A stretch of 64,000 nucleotides of DNA from assembly GCA_964251665.1 (NCBI GenBank), contig CAXUKO010000026.1, positions 1 to 64,000 on the forward strand, read 5' to 3'. Below the pieces are notes generated by a model. That model was not told where the DNA came from. It saw only the letters and a program-made list of their open reading frames with translations, and made no database searches. The stretch's first letter is position 1. The number at the start of each line of letters is the position of its first letter. This document shows, in pieces, positions 24,262 to 33,111 of this stretch. The position numbers and the translations under genes were made by a program. Origin of the DNA: JBBQLG01 sp964251665. Lineage in GTDB: Bacteria > Bacteroidota > Bacteroidia > Cytophagales > Spirosomataceae.

Positions 24262-24611
24262 TTTAATCCACGTGCTGCCATCCCTGTGCCCGCTGCCAAG
24301 GTTTTTGCAACCGAAAAAGGATTAAATACGCCATTAATTGGCATTATCCCACTGATTGCATAATGAGAAGCGTCTTTCATTTTAGGGAAATTAATTTCTT
24401 TGAAGTCTATGAATTTTTCTTCATAGACTTCTATTTTACTTCTCAATGTAGGTGGAACTGTTTCTATCCATTTTGATAAGACATCTGTTTTTTTGCCCTC
24501 GTTAAGCGCATAATAGTTATCCCAAAAGGATTTTATGGTTGGTGGACCGACGTGAAAAATTTGTTTTCCTTCTTTTGGCACTAGAAATACTATTAGCTTT
24601 AAATTCTCCAT
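24258..24611 (-). CDS. Unknown AT-rich orphan protein
   Basis: A 117-residue protein from ATG 24611 (MENLKLIVFLVPKEGKQIFH). A TTG nine bases upstream is the only other start. I do not recognise a family. The N-terminal half is soluble, with IKSFWDNYYALNEGKKTDVL. The C-terminal end is Gly/Ala-rich and mildly hydrophobic (GVFNPFSVAKTLAAGTGMAA) and could contact a membrane. It is convergent with the HEPN-like gene, sharing 4 bp at the stops, and has the same low GC, so the two probably arrived together. Confidence 0.55.
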   Translation of the reverse strand: MENLKLIVFLVPKEGKQIFHVGPPTIKSFWDNYYALNEGKKTDVLSKWIETVPPTLRSKIEVYEEKFIDFKEINFPKMKDASHYAISGIMPINGVFNPFSVAKTLAAGTGMAARGLN

Positions 24612-24722
24612 TGCAGTCAAAGTCTGTTCATTTTGAATATGAATTGGACAGTAATATAATAAATGATTATGTAATTGTATAAGTATTCATTGATCTTTTG
24701 CTTTTAGACTTGAAAGGTGATA

Positions 24723-24760
24723 TATGTTCTAACACATACTGAGGTATATATTAGAACATA
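24723..24760. repeat. Inverted repeat at island edge
   Basis: tatgttctaa (24723-24732) and ttagaacata (24751-24760) are perfect complements around an 18-nt loop. It sits between the orphan gene and the 3' end of nagB, where the AT-rich island ends. It may be a terminator-like hairpin or an operator. Confidence 0.6.
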
Positions 24761-24777
24761 CATTGACCCTTTTAATC

Positions 24778-25500
24778 CTACAGCAAACTCCCGGCCTCAG
24801 CATCTACCCAGACGTGGGCGTTGGGATGCATTTGAATAATGCTGGCGGGTAATTGCTCGGTAACGGGGACGGTCAGTGCGTCGCGGATGATGGTTGCTTT
24901 TCGCGGACCACTGGCCAGCAGAACAACTTCTTTGGCATCCATAAGGTGTTGTAAGCCAAGCGTTATGCCCCGGTCCAGAATGGTCGGCTGGTCGAAGTAT
25001 TTTTGGCCAACCTGAATAGTAGATTCGGCCAGATCCGACACGTAAGCGTAGCGGTGAAACGATGTTCCCGGTTCATTGAGGGCAATGTGGCCATTGAGTC
25101 CAATACCCACCAGCATCAGGTCCAGACCACCGCGTTCGGCAATTACCGCGTCGATGCGCATGCACTCGGCGGGTAAGTCAACGGCTTTGGCATTGAAATA
25201 ATGAATCTGATCCGGGCGAATCTGAAGGGGACTGAACAGGTCCCGGTAGAGGTAATAACCGCAGCTACCCACATCGGTCGGGCCGAAGCCAACCCATTCG
25301 TCCAGGCCCACAAACGTACAGTGGCTTACATCGGCTTCGCCCGCCTGCGCCAGTTCGGTGAGTCGACGAAAGGTACCGATGGGTGTGTCGCCGGAGGCTA
25401 AACAAAGCATAGCGTCCGGCTTCTGGCGGAGTAGAGCCGCGATGTGCCGGGCGGTGTGATCAGAAAGGGCGTCGTAGGTTGGGAAAGTCTGTTGCTGCAT
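24778..25500 (-). CDS. nagB: Glucosamine-6-phosphate deaminase
   Basis: A 240-residue NagB/6-phosphogluconolactonase-fold enzyme that converts glucosamine-6-P to fructose-6-P and ammonia. It has the phosphate-binding CLASGDTPIGTFRRL (near 33), the Asp in FVGLDEWVGFG, and the catalytic HIALNEPGTS segment in LVGIGLNGHIALNEP (near 130-145). Length agrees with the short NagB type. It starts 18 bp after the stop-proximal... that is, downstream of the desaturase gene on the same strand (17-bp gap), which may be incidental. No nagA is nearby. Confidence 0.88.
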   Translation of the reverse strand: MQQQTFPTYDALSDHTARHIAALLRQKPDAMLCLASGDTPIGTFRRLTELAQAGEADVSHCTFVGLDEWVGFGPTDVGSCGYYLYRDLFSPLQIRPDQIHYFNAKAVDLPAECMRIDAVIAERGGLDLMLVGIGLNGHIALNEPGTSFHRYAYVSDLAESTIQVGQKYFDQPTILDRGITLGLQHLMDAKEVVLLASGPRKATIIRDALTVPVTEQLPASIIQMHPNAHVWVDAEAGSLL

Positions 25501-25517
25501 ACCGTAAAGATAGGCAC

Positions 25518-26609
25518 TTAAACGGCCACCTGTACCTGTTGTGGCAACCGAGCAGGCGGTTCAGCCGATAGCGGAATCCGCTGGGTGCGGGCTTTCAGTA
25601 CGGCAATGGCCTCTTCCTCATTGGCAAAGGTATTGCCATTTATGTTGACCAGATGCTGCGCCAGTACATCATACCGGCGGGTCATCAGGCTGATGAACAC
25701 CTTCAGAAAGTCGGCTCCGTCGAACACAATGGCCTGATTTTCGGCGTATTTGTCCAGTGTTTTCAGGAAAAACGTGGGGTGTTCGGTCCAGTGCATACCC
25801 GGCCGCTGGTGGTGACTGATGTGGTAGCCATCGTTCCAGCATTTGTGGTTGTATTTTACGTTAATGCAGGTAATGCTGTTTTTGTACGGATTACCCGGAT
25901 CGGCCGCGTCGATGAACGAGTGCTGCGTCCAGTTGCCGAGCATCATAACCACCCGCGACAGCAGCAGGGGAACGATAAAGACGGCCATTGTTGCTGGCAG
26001 ATTGACATAACCCAATACAATACACAAAACCACAAAACTAACTTCACCCGCTACCGCCTTCCAGGCCAGTTTAGTGCGGTTTCGCTTGAAAAGATAAGCC
26101 ACCATTTCGCTCAGGCCAAAGAAAAAGAAGGCGACAAAATAGCTGAGAAACCCTTTAACGCTGTCGCGCTGGTATTCCATGGTGCTGCTTTCGTCGTCGG
26201 GTAGGTTATTCTCGGCATGGTGCATACCAATGTGATGGCTGTAATACGTTTCCGGCGTGTGGCCAAAGAACGGGCCAACCACCCACGGCAGGTAGCTATT
26301 CATAAACTTATAAGCCGGCTTGTACATAGGCCGATGACTGGTACAATGCAGCATCAGGCCAAAAGGGCCTTTAAACTTCAGGTTGTTAATATACTGATAG
26401 GCAATGGCTAATCCCCACCAGGCCCAGCCCGTAATAGACGGTACGTACAGCAACAAGCCCAATGGAATCAACAGCAGACTTATGCGTAAGGTAAGGTAGA
26501 GGAAAGGGAGGTCACGCTCATCTTTGATGAAGGAAAGCAGGAATTGGTCGAAACGGGAGTAGGGAGCCGCAACAAACGTAGGGTCATGGATAGCACCAAG
26601 AAGCTTCAT
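25518..26609 (-). CDS. Fatty acid desaturase family protein
   Basis: A 363-residue integral-membrane di-iron enzyme from ATG 26609 (MKLLGAIHDPTF). Histidine boxes are visible in MLHCTSHRP (near 110), YYSHHIGMHHAENN (near 140) and YHISHHQRPGMHWTEHP (near 265), with four or more TM segments between. The residues upstream of 26609 in the same frame are not family-like. Such enzymes introduce double bonds or hydroxyl groups in membrane lipids or carotenoids, and the exact substrate cannot be told. It faces a shared bidirectional terminator with the Spy-like gene upstream. Confidence 0.83.
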   Translation of the reverse strand: MKLLGAIHDPTFVAAPYSRFDQFLLSFIKDERDLPFLYLTLRISLLLIPLGLLLYVPSITGWAWWGLAIAYQYINNLKFKGPFGLMLHCTSHRPMYKPAYKFMNSYLPWVVGPFFGHTPETYYSHHIGMHHAENNLPDDESSTMEYQRDSVKGFLSYFVAFFFFGLSEMVAYLFKRNRTKLAWKAVAGEVSFVVLCIVLGYVNLPATMAVFIVPLLLSRVVMMLGNWTQHSFIDAADPGNPYKNSITCINVKYNHKCWNDGYHISHHQRPGMHWTEHPTFFLKTLDKYAENQAIVFDGADFLKVFISLMTRRYDVLAQHLVNINGNTFANEEEAIAVLKARTQRIPLSAEPPARLPQQVQVAV

Positions 26610-26718
26610 AAAAACAGTGTGTATGGTGTAAAGGTAACCCGAGCAGCCGAATCTCCTACGGATAGTAACGTTCGCCCGGTCAGCGTCGTATCTGCCCCGA
26701 AGAAGCATACCCATAAAA

Positions 26719-26750
26719 AAAGCGACCTATGTTTTGGCACAGGTCGCTTT
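26719..26750 (-). terminator. Terminator after the Spy-like gene
   Basis: Arms aaagcgacct (26719-26728) and aggtcgcttt (26741-26750) form a 10-bp stem with a 12-nt loop. On the minus strand the stem runs into a T-run (26720-26715). It ends the upstream minus-strand gene before the desaturase. Confidence 0.8.
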
Positions 26751-26768
26751 GAAGCAAAGGTAAAGCGC

Positions 26769-27221
26769 TTAGTTCGAGCCTTTATTGTCGCCCGCACCCA
26801 TGCCCTGCCCGTTACGCATCCGGCCTTTCATCTGAGACTTCAGCTGTTCCATTTTGGTCATCTGATCGGGCGTCAGAATGGTTTGCAGTTTAGCTTTGAA
26901 CGCATCGGCATTGTCTTTCAGGGCTTTGTTTTTGGTCCGCCCGTCGTCGCTGCCCTTCATAATGTCATCTACTTTCTGCGTCCGGACGAGTTCGGCGTCA
27001 TACAGTTTCTGCGTCGTAGCCTGATCCAGATTTAACTCCTTCGCGATGCGGTCGGTTTGCCGACGGGCGCGGGTGGCGGGGTCGGCAGCCTGGTACCGCA
27101 TGCGGTTATTTTTCTGCGCCGTAGCGGGCGCTTCAGACGTGGGTTGCGTCGTTTGTTGAGCCAGTAGGGGGAGGGCGAGCATCGAGAGCATCAACCCGCT
27201 GAATGCGATCTTTTTAAACAT
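26769..27221 (-). CDS. Spy/CpxP-like periplasmic protein
   Basis: A 150-residue exported helical protein. Its signal peptide is MFKKIAFSGLMLSMLALPLLA with cleavage near residue 22. A Gln/Thr-rich linker follows, then ATRARRQTDRIAKELNLDQA and LQTILTPDQMTKMEQLKSQM, which resemble the LTxxQ motifs of Spy/CpxP chaperones. In Bacteroidota such proteins are common and mostly untested. The C-terminus is Met/Gly/Asn-rich (MRNGQGMGAGDNKGSN), as often seen in metal-exposed periplasmic proteins. Monocistronic. Confidence 0.72.
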   Translation of the reverse strand: MFKKIAFSGLMLSMLALPLLAQQTTQPTSEAPATAQKNNRMRYQAADPATRARRQTDRIAKELNLDQATTQKLYDAELVRTQKVDDIMKGSDDGRTKNKALKDNADAFKAKLQTILTPDQMTKMEQLKSQMKGRMRNGQGMGAGDNKGSN

Positions 27222-27480
27222 GGTTGTTGTAATTAGTTGCAGAAGTAAGACAGTCGGAGCAAACGATGGTTTAACGGAATCGGCTATTTAATGAACGCTT
27301 AATCTAACCAAACGGTGGAGCCGTGCCCGGCATTCTCTATGTGATGCATGTTCGACTGCCAGTCAGGGGGTTACCACAGGACACGAATTCTTTTTCGGCT
27401 TTTTACCGGCAACAGTCCGGCTTTTCCCCTGAAATTGGCGTACCTTTATACCCCGTAACGACACAAAATTGGTTTCAGAC

Positions 27481-29154
27481 ATGGCATCCTCCAGTCCCAA
27501 AACCGCGAAGTACATTTTTGTTACGGGCGGTGTAACATCTTCACTCGGCAAGGGCATAATTGCCTCGTCGCTGGCCAAATTACTGCAATCCCGGGGATTG
27601 TCAGTAACGATCCAAAAATTCGATCCATACATTAATATTGATCCCGGCACGCTGAATCCCTACGAACACGGGGAGTGCTACGTAACCGACGATGGTGCCG
27701 AAACAGACCTTGATCTGGGCCACTACGAGCGGTTCCTGAACAAGCCAACCTCGCAGGCCAATAACATCACAACGGGGCGGATATACTACAATGTCATCAC
27801 CCGCGAACGCCGGGGCGATTTTCTGGGAAAAACGGTACAGGTTGTGCCGCATATCACCGACGAAATCAAGCAGAATATCACCAAACTTGGTCAGACAGGG
27901 GAGTATGACATTGTCATCACTGAGATTGGCGGCTGCGTGGGTGATATCGAATCACTGCCGTTCATCGAAGCGGTGCGTCAGCTTAAGTTTGAACTGGGCG
28001 AGCACAACACGCTGGTGATTCACCTGACACTGGTGCCGTACCTGCAAACGGCGGGCGAACTGAAAACCAAGCCAACCCAGCACTCGGTGAAAACGCTGCT
28101 CGAAGCCGGTATTCAGCCCGATATTCTGGTATGCCGGACGGAACACCCGCTGCCGATGGATATTCGCCGGAAAATTGCTCTATTCTGTAACGTGCAGGTT
28201 AACTCGGTGATCGAAGCGATCGATGCCGAAACGATCTATGATGTGCCGCTGCTGATGAAAAAAGAGCGGCTCGATCAGCGGGCGTTGTATATGCTCGATA
28301 TCTATAATGATCAGGATCTGGACCTCGATGCCTGGTATAACTTCCTGCAGGGGCTGAAAAATCCGTCTGACGCCGTTACGATTGGTCTGGTAGGCAAGTA
28401 TGTTGAACTACACGATGCCTATAAATCCATCGCCGAGTCTTTCATCCATGCCGGTGCCACCAATGAGTGCAAGGTAACCATTGAGTGGATCCAGTCGGAG
28501 ACGCTGGCCGAACCGCAGTACTGCGAAGAACGGCTGCGTGATCTGGACGCGATTCTGGTGGCGCCCGGTTTTGGCGAACGCGGCATCGAAGGCAAAATCA
28601 ATGCTGTACGCTACGCCCGCGAAAACGGGGTACCCTTCTTCGGCATTTGTCTGGGGATGCAATGCGCAGTGATCGAATACGCCCGTAACGTGCTGGGTAT
28701 CGCCGACGCCCATTCGAGCGAAATGAACCCCGAAACGACCAACCCCGTCATCGATATGATGGAGAGTCAGAAAGCGGTGACCGATAAGGGAGGCACCATG
28801 CGGCTCGGCGCGTACCCCTGCAAATTAAAGCGGGATTCGGCGGCACACCGTATTTATAGTAAAACCCAGATCAGCGAGCGCCACCGTCATCGGTACGAAT
28901 TTAATAATGCATATCTGGAACCGTTTGAGAAGGCGGGCTTCAAAGCTACCGGTATCAACCCCGAAACCGGGCTGGTCGAAATCATGGAACTGCGGAATCA
29001 CCCCTGGTTCATTGGGGTGCAGTTTCACCCTGAACTAAAGAGTACCGTCATGAGTCCTCAACCACTCTTTGTTGATTTCGTGCAGGCTGCCCAGGCCTAT
29101 GCGCTCCATAAGCGGACGATAGGGCTGACGGCTGCCGCCGTTCCTGTTGATTAA
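27481..29154 (+). CDS. pyrG: CTP synthase
   Basis: A 557-residue enzyme that makes CTP from UTP, ATP and glutamine. The amidoligase domain begins KYIFVTGGVTSSLGKGIIAS (P-loop, residues about 9-28) and includes YINIDPGTLNPYEHGECYVT. The C-terminal glutaminase domain has the Cys nucleophile in PFFGICLGMQCAVIEYARN (near 390) and the His/Glu pair in VQFHPELKS (near 520). The start was set at ATG 27481 (MASSSPKTAKY); the TTG four codons upstream is less likely. A promoter for yidC lies across its stop codon. Confidence 0.96.
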   Translation: MASSSPKTAKYIFVTGGVTSSLGKGIIASSLAKLLQSRGLSVTIQKFDPYINIDPGTLNPYEHGECYVTDDGAETDLDLGHYERFLNKPTSQANNITTGRIYYNVITRERRGDFLGKTVQVVPHITDEIKQNITKLGQTGEYDIVITEIGGCVGDIESLPFIEAVRQLKFELGEHNTLVIHLTLVPYLQTAGELKTKPTQHSVKTLLEAGIQPDILVCRTEHPLPMDIRRKIALFCNVQVNSVIEAIDAETIYDVPLLMKKERLDQRALYMLDIYNDQDLDLDAWYNFLQGLKNPSDAVTIGLVGKYVELHDAYKSIAESFIHAGATNECKVTIEWIQSETLAEPQYCEERLRDLDAILVAPGFGERGIEGKINAVRYARENGVPFFGICLGMQCAVIEYARNVLGIADAHSSEMNPETTNPVIDMMESQKAVTDKGGTMRLGAYPCKLKRDSAAHRIYSKTQISERHRHRYEFNNAYLEPFEKAGFKATGINPETGLVEIMELRNHPWFIGVQFHPELKSTVMSPQPLFVDFVQAAQAYALHKRTIGLTAAAVPVD

Positions 29155-29177
29155 CCGGCTGGTTTGGCGTAATTTTG
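29147..29177 (+). promoter_or_regulatory. Promoter of yidC
   Basis: TTG (29147-29149), exactly 20 bp, then TAATTTTG (29170-29177). This is a perfect Bacteroidota promoter. The start near 29183 would place the tandem-repeat hairpin at 29188-29281 in the 5' UTR of yidC. Confidence 0.75.
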
Positions 29178-29187
29178 CGGGAAATAG

Positions 29188-29281
29188 TTAGAAAGTCGGT
29201 AAGTCGGTAAGTCAGTAAGTGCTTCGCCTGAAACACCTGCTAACGTACCGACTTACCGACTTATTAACTTACTAACTACTT
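29188..29281. repeat. Hairpin of short tandem repeats (family C, copy 6)
   Basis: Units of the form gtaagtcg repeat on the left (agtcggtaagtcggtaagtc) and their complement on the right (taccgacttaccgacttatt), around a loop near 29222-29240. It fills the yidC leader and ends 3 bp before its start. Confidence 0.8.
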
Positions 29282-29284
29282 ACA

Positions 29285-31150
29285 ATGGATCGTAATCAGA
29301 TAATTGGTATTGTTTTAATTCTGGCCATGCTCATTGGCTATCAGGTACTGGTTCCCAAACCGGCACCTGAGAAAAAACCGGCTCAACAAACCGCCCAGAC
29401 CAAGCCAACGAGCGAGTCGGCCGCTAAAGCCGCTGTAGCCAAGGCAGAACAACCGCTGGATTCTGCCGCTGCCCGGGCTCTGTACGGGGATTTTGCTGCT
29501 GCCGGTATGGGGCAGGCCCGTGATGTAGTTGTGGAGAATAAAGACATGAAAATCACCTTCAGCACCCAGGGAGGCCGCGTGAAGGAGGTTGTTCTGAAAA
29601 ATTACAAAACGTACAATCAGAAACCACTCGTGCTGGTTGATCCCCAAAGTAGTCAGACGGTGCTTGAACTGCCCACAAACCGGGGTAAAGTTGATTTGCA
29701 CAAGCTCTACTACCAGACCGATGCGCAGAATAGCACTGCCAGTGCGAAGCCAACAACGGTTTCATTCCGGGTTGACGTAGCTCCCGGTCAGTCGGTTGAG
29801 CAGACCTATTCGGTACCAGCCGAGGGTTATGCGGTCGGCTATAATCTGCGGCTCAACGGCCTCACCAACGTGGGTAACGATAACATCCGGTTTCTGTGGC
29901 AGGACAAAATGCAGCAGTACGAAAATGACTTGGGTGAGAACCGTAAGAAAGCTACTATTGGCTACCTGACCGGCGACAGCAATTTTGATAACCTTCCCGA
30001 AGACGCCACCGGCAACCGCGAGGTGGCCCTACAGGAGCCGGTACAGTGGTTTACTGTCAAGCACAAGTATTTTCTGGCGGGCTTTATCGCTGAGAACAGC
30101 CCGTTGCTGAATGCGTCGTTTAAGGCTCTGGTTGATCCGGCTGACAGCAGCGTAGTGAAGACCGCTATTGCCGACGTAATGCTGCCGATGGCCGACGTGA
30201 AAGCTGGTAAAGGAAATTACAAATTCTTTTTTGGCCCGAACGACTATCAACTGCTGGGCGATGTAGCCCCCGAGTTCGACCGGAACGTTTACCTTGGCTA
30301 TGCTTTTTTAAAGCCCATCAACAAGTACTTTTTTGTGCCGGTTTTTGGTCTGTTCGAGAAGGTATTTACGAACTATGGCCTGCTTATTATCGCGCTGGTC
30401 GTATTCGTAAAATTGCTGCTGACGCCATTGACCTACAAGTCGTACGTCAGCATGGCCAAGATGCGCGTATTGCAACCCGAACTGAACGAGATTAAGGCTA
30501 GAGTAGGCGATTCTGATCCAACAAAGCTACAGGCTGAGCAGATGAAACTGTATCAGCAGGTAGGTGTCAGTCCGCTGAATGGCTGCGTACCGGTACTGGC
30601 GACCATGCCAATTCTGATGTCGCTGTTCTTCCTGTTTCCGAACCTGATCGAACTGCGTCAACAGCCGTTTTTGTGGTCGAGTGACCTGTCCACCTACGAT
30701 GCGTTCTTTAAATTTCCGGTGGCTCTGCCGTTCATTGGCAATCACCTGAGTTTATTTACGATCATGATGACGGCGTCGAGTATTGCCTACGCGTACTATA
30801 ACAATCAGATAACACCTACTCAGCCCGGACCAGTGAACATGAAGGCAATGGGCTACGTGTTTCCGCTGATGTTTATGTTCGTGCTGAACTCATTCCCGGC
30901 CGGTTTGACGTTCTACTACTTTGTCTCGAACGTAGTTACAATCGCGCAGCAACTGCTCATCCGCCGGGTGGTCGATGAAAGCAAACTGAAAGATATTCTG
31001 GACGAGAATCGCCGGAAAATTGCGTCAGGTGAAGTCAAAAAGCCGGGTGGTTTTCAGGCTATGCTGCAAAAGCAGCTGCAGGCGGCTGAAGAAGCCCGTA
31101 AGCAGGCCGATGAAGCCAAGCGTAAGATTGATACCAAAACAAAGAAATAG
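29285..31150 (+). CDS. yidC: Membrane protein insertase YidC
   Basis: A 621-residue inner-membrane insertase. An N-terminal TM (GIVLILAMLIGYQVLVPKPA) is followed by an Ala/Lys/Gln-rich linker, a large periplasmic domain (about residues 75-345) and the five-TM Oxa1/YidC core (YGLLIIALVVFVKLLLTPLT onward). The conserved hydrophilic-groove region is in TPLTYKSYVSMAKMRVLQPE. The tail is a charged coiled coil (KQLQAAEEARKQADEAKRKI), common in Bacteroidota YidC, which may contact ribosomes. A perfect promoter and a tandem-repeat hairpin precede it, and a short hairpin terminator follows. Confidence 0.95.
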   Translation: MDRNQIIGIVLILAMLIGYQVLVPKPAPEKKPAQQTAQTKPTSESAAKAAVAKAEQPLDSAAARALYGDFAAAGMGQARDVVVENKDMKITFSTQGGRVKEVVLKNYKTYNQKPLVLVDPQSSQTVLELPTNRGKVDLHKLYYQTDAQNSTASAKPTTVSFRVDVAPGQSVEQTYSVPAEGYAVGYNLRLNGLTNVGNDNIRFLWQDKMQQYENDLGENRKKATIGYLTGDSNFDNLPEDATGNREVALQEPVQWFTVKHKYFLAGFIAENSPLLNASFKALVDPADSSVVKTAIADVMLPMADVKAGKGNYKFFFGPNDYQLLGDVAPEFDRNVYLGYAFLKPINKYFFVPVFGLFEKVFTNYGLLIIALVVFVKLLLTPLTYKSYVSMAKMRVLQPELNEIKARVGDSDPTKLQAEQMKLYQQVGVSPLNGCVPVLATMPILMSLFFLFPNLIELRQQPFLWSSDLSTYDAFFKFPVALPFIGNHLSLFTIMMTASSIAYAYYNNQITPTQPGPVNMKAMGYVFPLMFMFVLNSFPAGLTFYYFVSNVVTIAQQLLIRRVVDESKLKDILDENRRKIASGEVKKPGGFQAMLQKQLQAAEEARKQADEAKRKIDTKTKK

Positions 31151-31204
31151 TTGGTTTGGCTGAAGCCGCCCCTAACGGCTCCTGACAGACAAATATGAAT
31201 GACA

Positions 31205-31231
31205 AAGAGCAACGTCCACGGCGTTGCTCTT
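31205..31231 (+). terminator. Terminator of yidC
   Basis: Arms aagagcaacg (31205-31214) and cgttgctctt (31222-31231) form a 10-bp stem with a 7-nt loop, followed by a short T-rich stretch. It argues against using the upstream ATG at 31195 for the next gene. Confidence 0.7.
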
Positions 31232-31269
31232 ATGTATTTACCCTATATTGCCAGCCTACTGACCCCCTT

Positions 31270-33018
31270 ATGAAAACCTTCGCGAATTGGTTGTGGCTCA
31301 TCGCTTTGTGGCTCTCGGGTACGCTCGATCCGGTTCAGGCGCAACAGGTCAGCGAACCGGAGCGACGCTACAAAGCCGCCGTACGGTTGGTGCAGACCGG
31401 CGACTATGACCGGGCCAGAACGGAATTGGACGCCCTGGCTCAACGGGGGGGAAGTATCGCTCCCTACGCCACCTACTATTCAGCCATTGCCCTGTTTCGG
31501 CAGAAAAAATACCCCGAAGCCCGATCCGTTCTAAAGCAGTTGATGGACCGCTACCCCGACTGGCAGAAGATTGACGAAGCACATTATCTGTTTGCCTGTG
31601 TGGCAATGGAAAGCAACCAGTATGAGGATGCTATGCGGCAGCTGCAAAGCATCGGCAACGCGGCTTTGAAAGCAGATGCCAGCAAAGTGGAACGGTATTT
31701 TCTCCCCCGCATCACAGAGTTGAGCCGACTTAAAGCTATGCAGAAGGAGTTTCCCGAAAACAGAAACCTGGCGCTGGCCCTGATTGACCTGATTCAGCGT
31801 ACGTCGAGCGATAAAAGTGATCTGGAATTGTCGGATCAGCTTACGAATCGGTTTGGCGTTCCATCAACGGCCTCCGTTGCCCGTCCACCTGCGCCCGCTC
31901 CTGAGCCGGCAGCCGATGCCAAACCGGTAATAACTACAAAACCACCTGTACCCGTACGAAATCGCAACAAAGGGTATTACAATGTAGCCGTACTTTTCCC
32001 TTTTAAAGTGAATGAGTTCGATGCCGAACAGCGGGCCCGGACGAATCAGTACCTGTTCGATCTATACGAAGGTATTAAACTGGCCAAGGCTCAGTTGCAG
32101 AATGAAGGCGTTACGATTAATCTCTTTGCCTATGACATTGATAATACAGCCAACAAAACGCTCGAATTAATTAACAACCCATCATTTTCCCAGACAGACC
32201 TTATCATTGGACCACTGTATGCCGAACCCAACCGGCTCATGGCGTCCTATGCTGGTCAGAATGGTATTCCGCTGGTAAACCCCATTGCCACCAGCAGCGA
32301 ATTGATCGCGAATCAGCCTTTGTCTTATCTGGCCCAGCCTTCACTGGTGCAACAGGCCGAAAAGGTAGTTGCTTTTGCCCAAAGCCTGACTCCTGTGCGC
32401 CGGGCTGCTGTGTATTACGGCTCCACGCGTAAGGATTCACTCCTGGCAATGGCCTATCAAACAGAGTTGAAAAAACAGGGTGTTCAACTTACGGACTTCC
32501 GTCGTATGGGCGTTACTGCCGATGCCATGACAACGAGTTTAACGATTACCGAAGCCAATAGAACAGGGTATGTGTTTCTGGCCAGCAGTAACGAGAAAGA
32601 TGGCCCCCGATTACTGGACGTCCTGAGTCGCCGGGGCATTAAAAGTCCGTTACTGGCAACCACGACTGCTTTTGATATTTACCGGAACTCGCTGTCTACG
32701 TTCTCCCGTCGGGAATTATATCTGCTGGCGATGGATTACATTGACCCGACGCGGCCCGCCGTTGAAGCGTTCCAGGAAACGTATTTATCCAAACGGAATA
32801 TTATTCCATCCGTATTTGCCAGCGAGGGCTATGACCTGATGCTTTTCTTTGGTCGCTCCTTGGCTAAAAATGCATTTCAGACTCAAACACGCAACGCGCT
32901 AAGATCAGAGACAGACGACTATATTTTATCGGGCTTCGATTACACCCAATCCAACGACAACCAGATCGTTCCCATCCTGAAATTTGATGGCGGGCGGTTC
33001 GTAAAAGCGAATGAGTAA
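31270..33018 (+). CDS. LppC-like / periplasmic binding protein with TPR domain
   Basis: A 582-residue exported protein from ATG 31270. A signal peptide (NWLWLIALWLSGTLDPVQAQ) is followed by TPR-like helices (YKAAVRLVQTGDYDRARTEL and YPEARSVLKQLMDRYPDWQK), a Pro/Ala-rich linker near 200-230, then a type-1 periplasmic-binding-protein domain: YNVAVLFPFKVNEFD, DLIIGPLYAEPNRLMASYAG and SEGYDLMLFFGRSL. This TPR plus PBP arrangement resembles LpoA/LppC activators of peptidoglycan synthases, though a sensor or solute-binding role is possible. Flanked by repeat hairpins; likely monocistronic. Confidence 0.72.
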   Translation: MKTFANWLWLIALWLSGTLDPVQAQQVSEPERRYKAAVRLVQTGDYDRARTELDALAQRGGSIAPYATYYSAIALFRQKKYPEARSVLKQLMDRYPDWQKIDEAHYLFACVAMESNQYEDAMRQLQSIGNAALKADASKVERYFLPRITELSRLKAMQKEFPENRNLALALIDLIQRTSSDKSDLELSDQLTNRFGVPSTASVARPPAPAPEPAADAKPVITTKPPVPVRNRNKGYYNVAVLFPFKVNEFDAEQRARTNQYLFDLYEGIKLAKAQLQNEGVTINLFAYDIDNTANKTLELINNPSFSQTDLIIGPLYAEPNRLMASYAGQNGIPLVNPIATSSELIANQPLSYLAQPSLVQQAEKVVAFAQSLTPVRRAAVYYGSTRKDSLLAMAYQTELKKQGVQLTDFRRMGVTADAMTTSLTITEANRTGYVFLASSNEKDGPRLLDVLSRRGIKSPLLATTTAFDIYRNSLSTFSRRELYLLAMDYIDPTRPAVEAFQETYLSKRNIIPSVFASEGYDLMLFFGRSLAKNAFQTQTRNALRSETDDYILSGFDYTQSNDNQIVPILKFDGGRFVKANE

Positions 33019-33022
33019 TTTA

Positions 33023-33109
33023 TGGAGTGACTCAGTGACTGAGTGACTGAGTGATTACCTGACTGTCAGCAATCACTCAATCGCTCGATCACTCAGTCAC
33101 TCATTCACA
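33023..33109. repeat. Hairpin of short tandem repeats (family C, copy 2)
   Basis: Left: gtgactcagtgactgagtga-type units; right: tcactcaatcgctcgatcac and similar complementary units. It fills the spacer and ends 3 bp before hemL. Confidence 0.8.
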
Positions 33110-33111
33110 AC

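Noticed and set aside
31195..31269. Upstream in-frame ATG for the LppC-like gene
   Set aside because: It would translate the yidC terminator hairpin; the signal peptide starts naturally at 31270.
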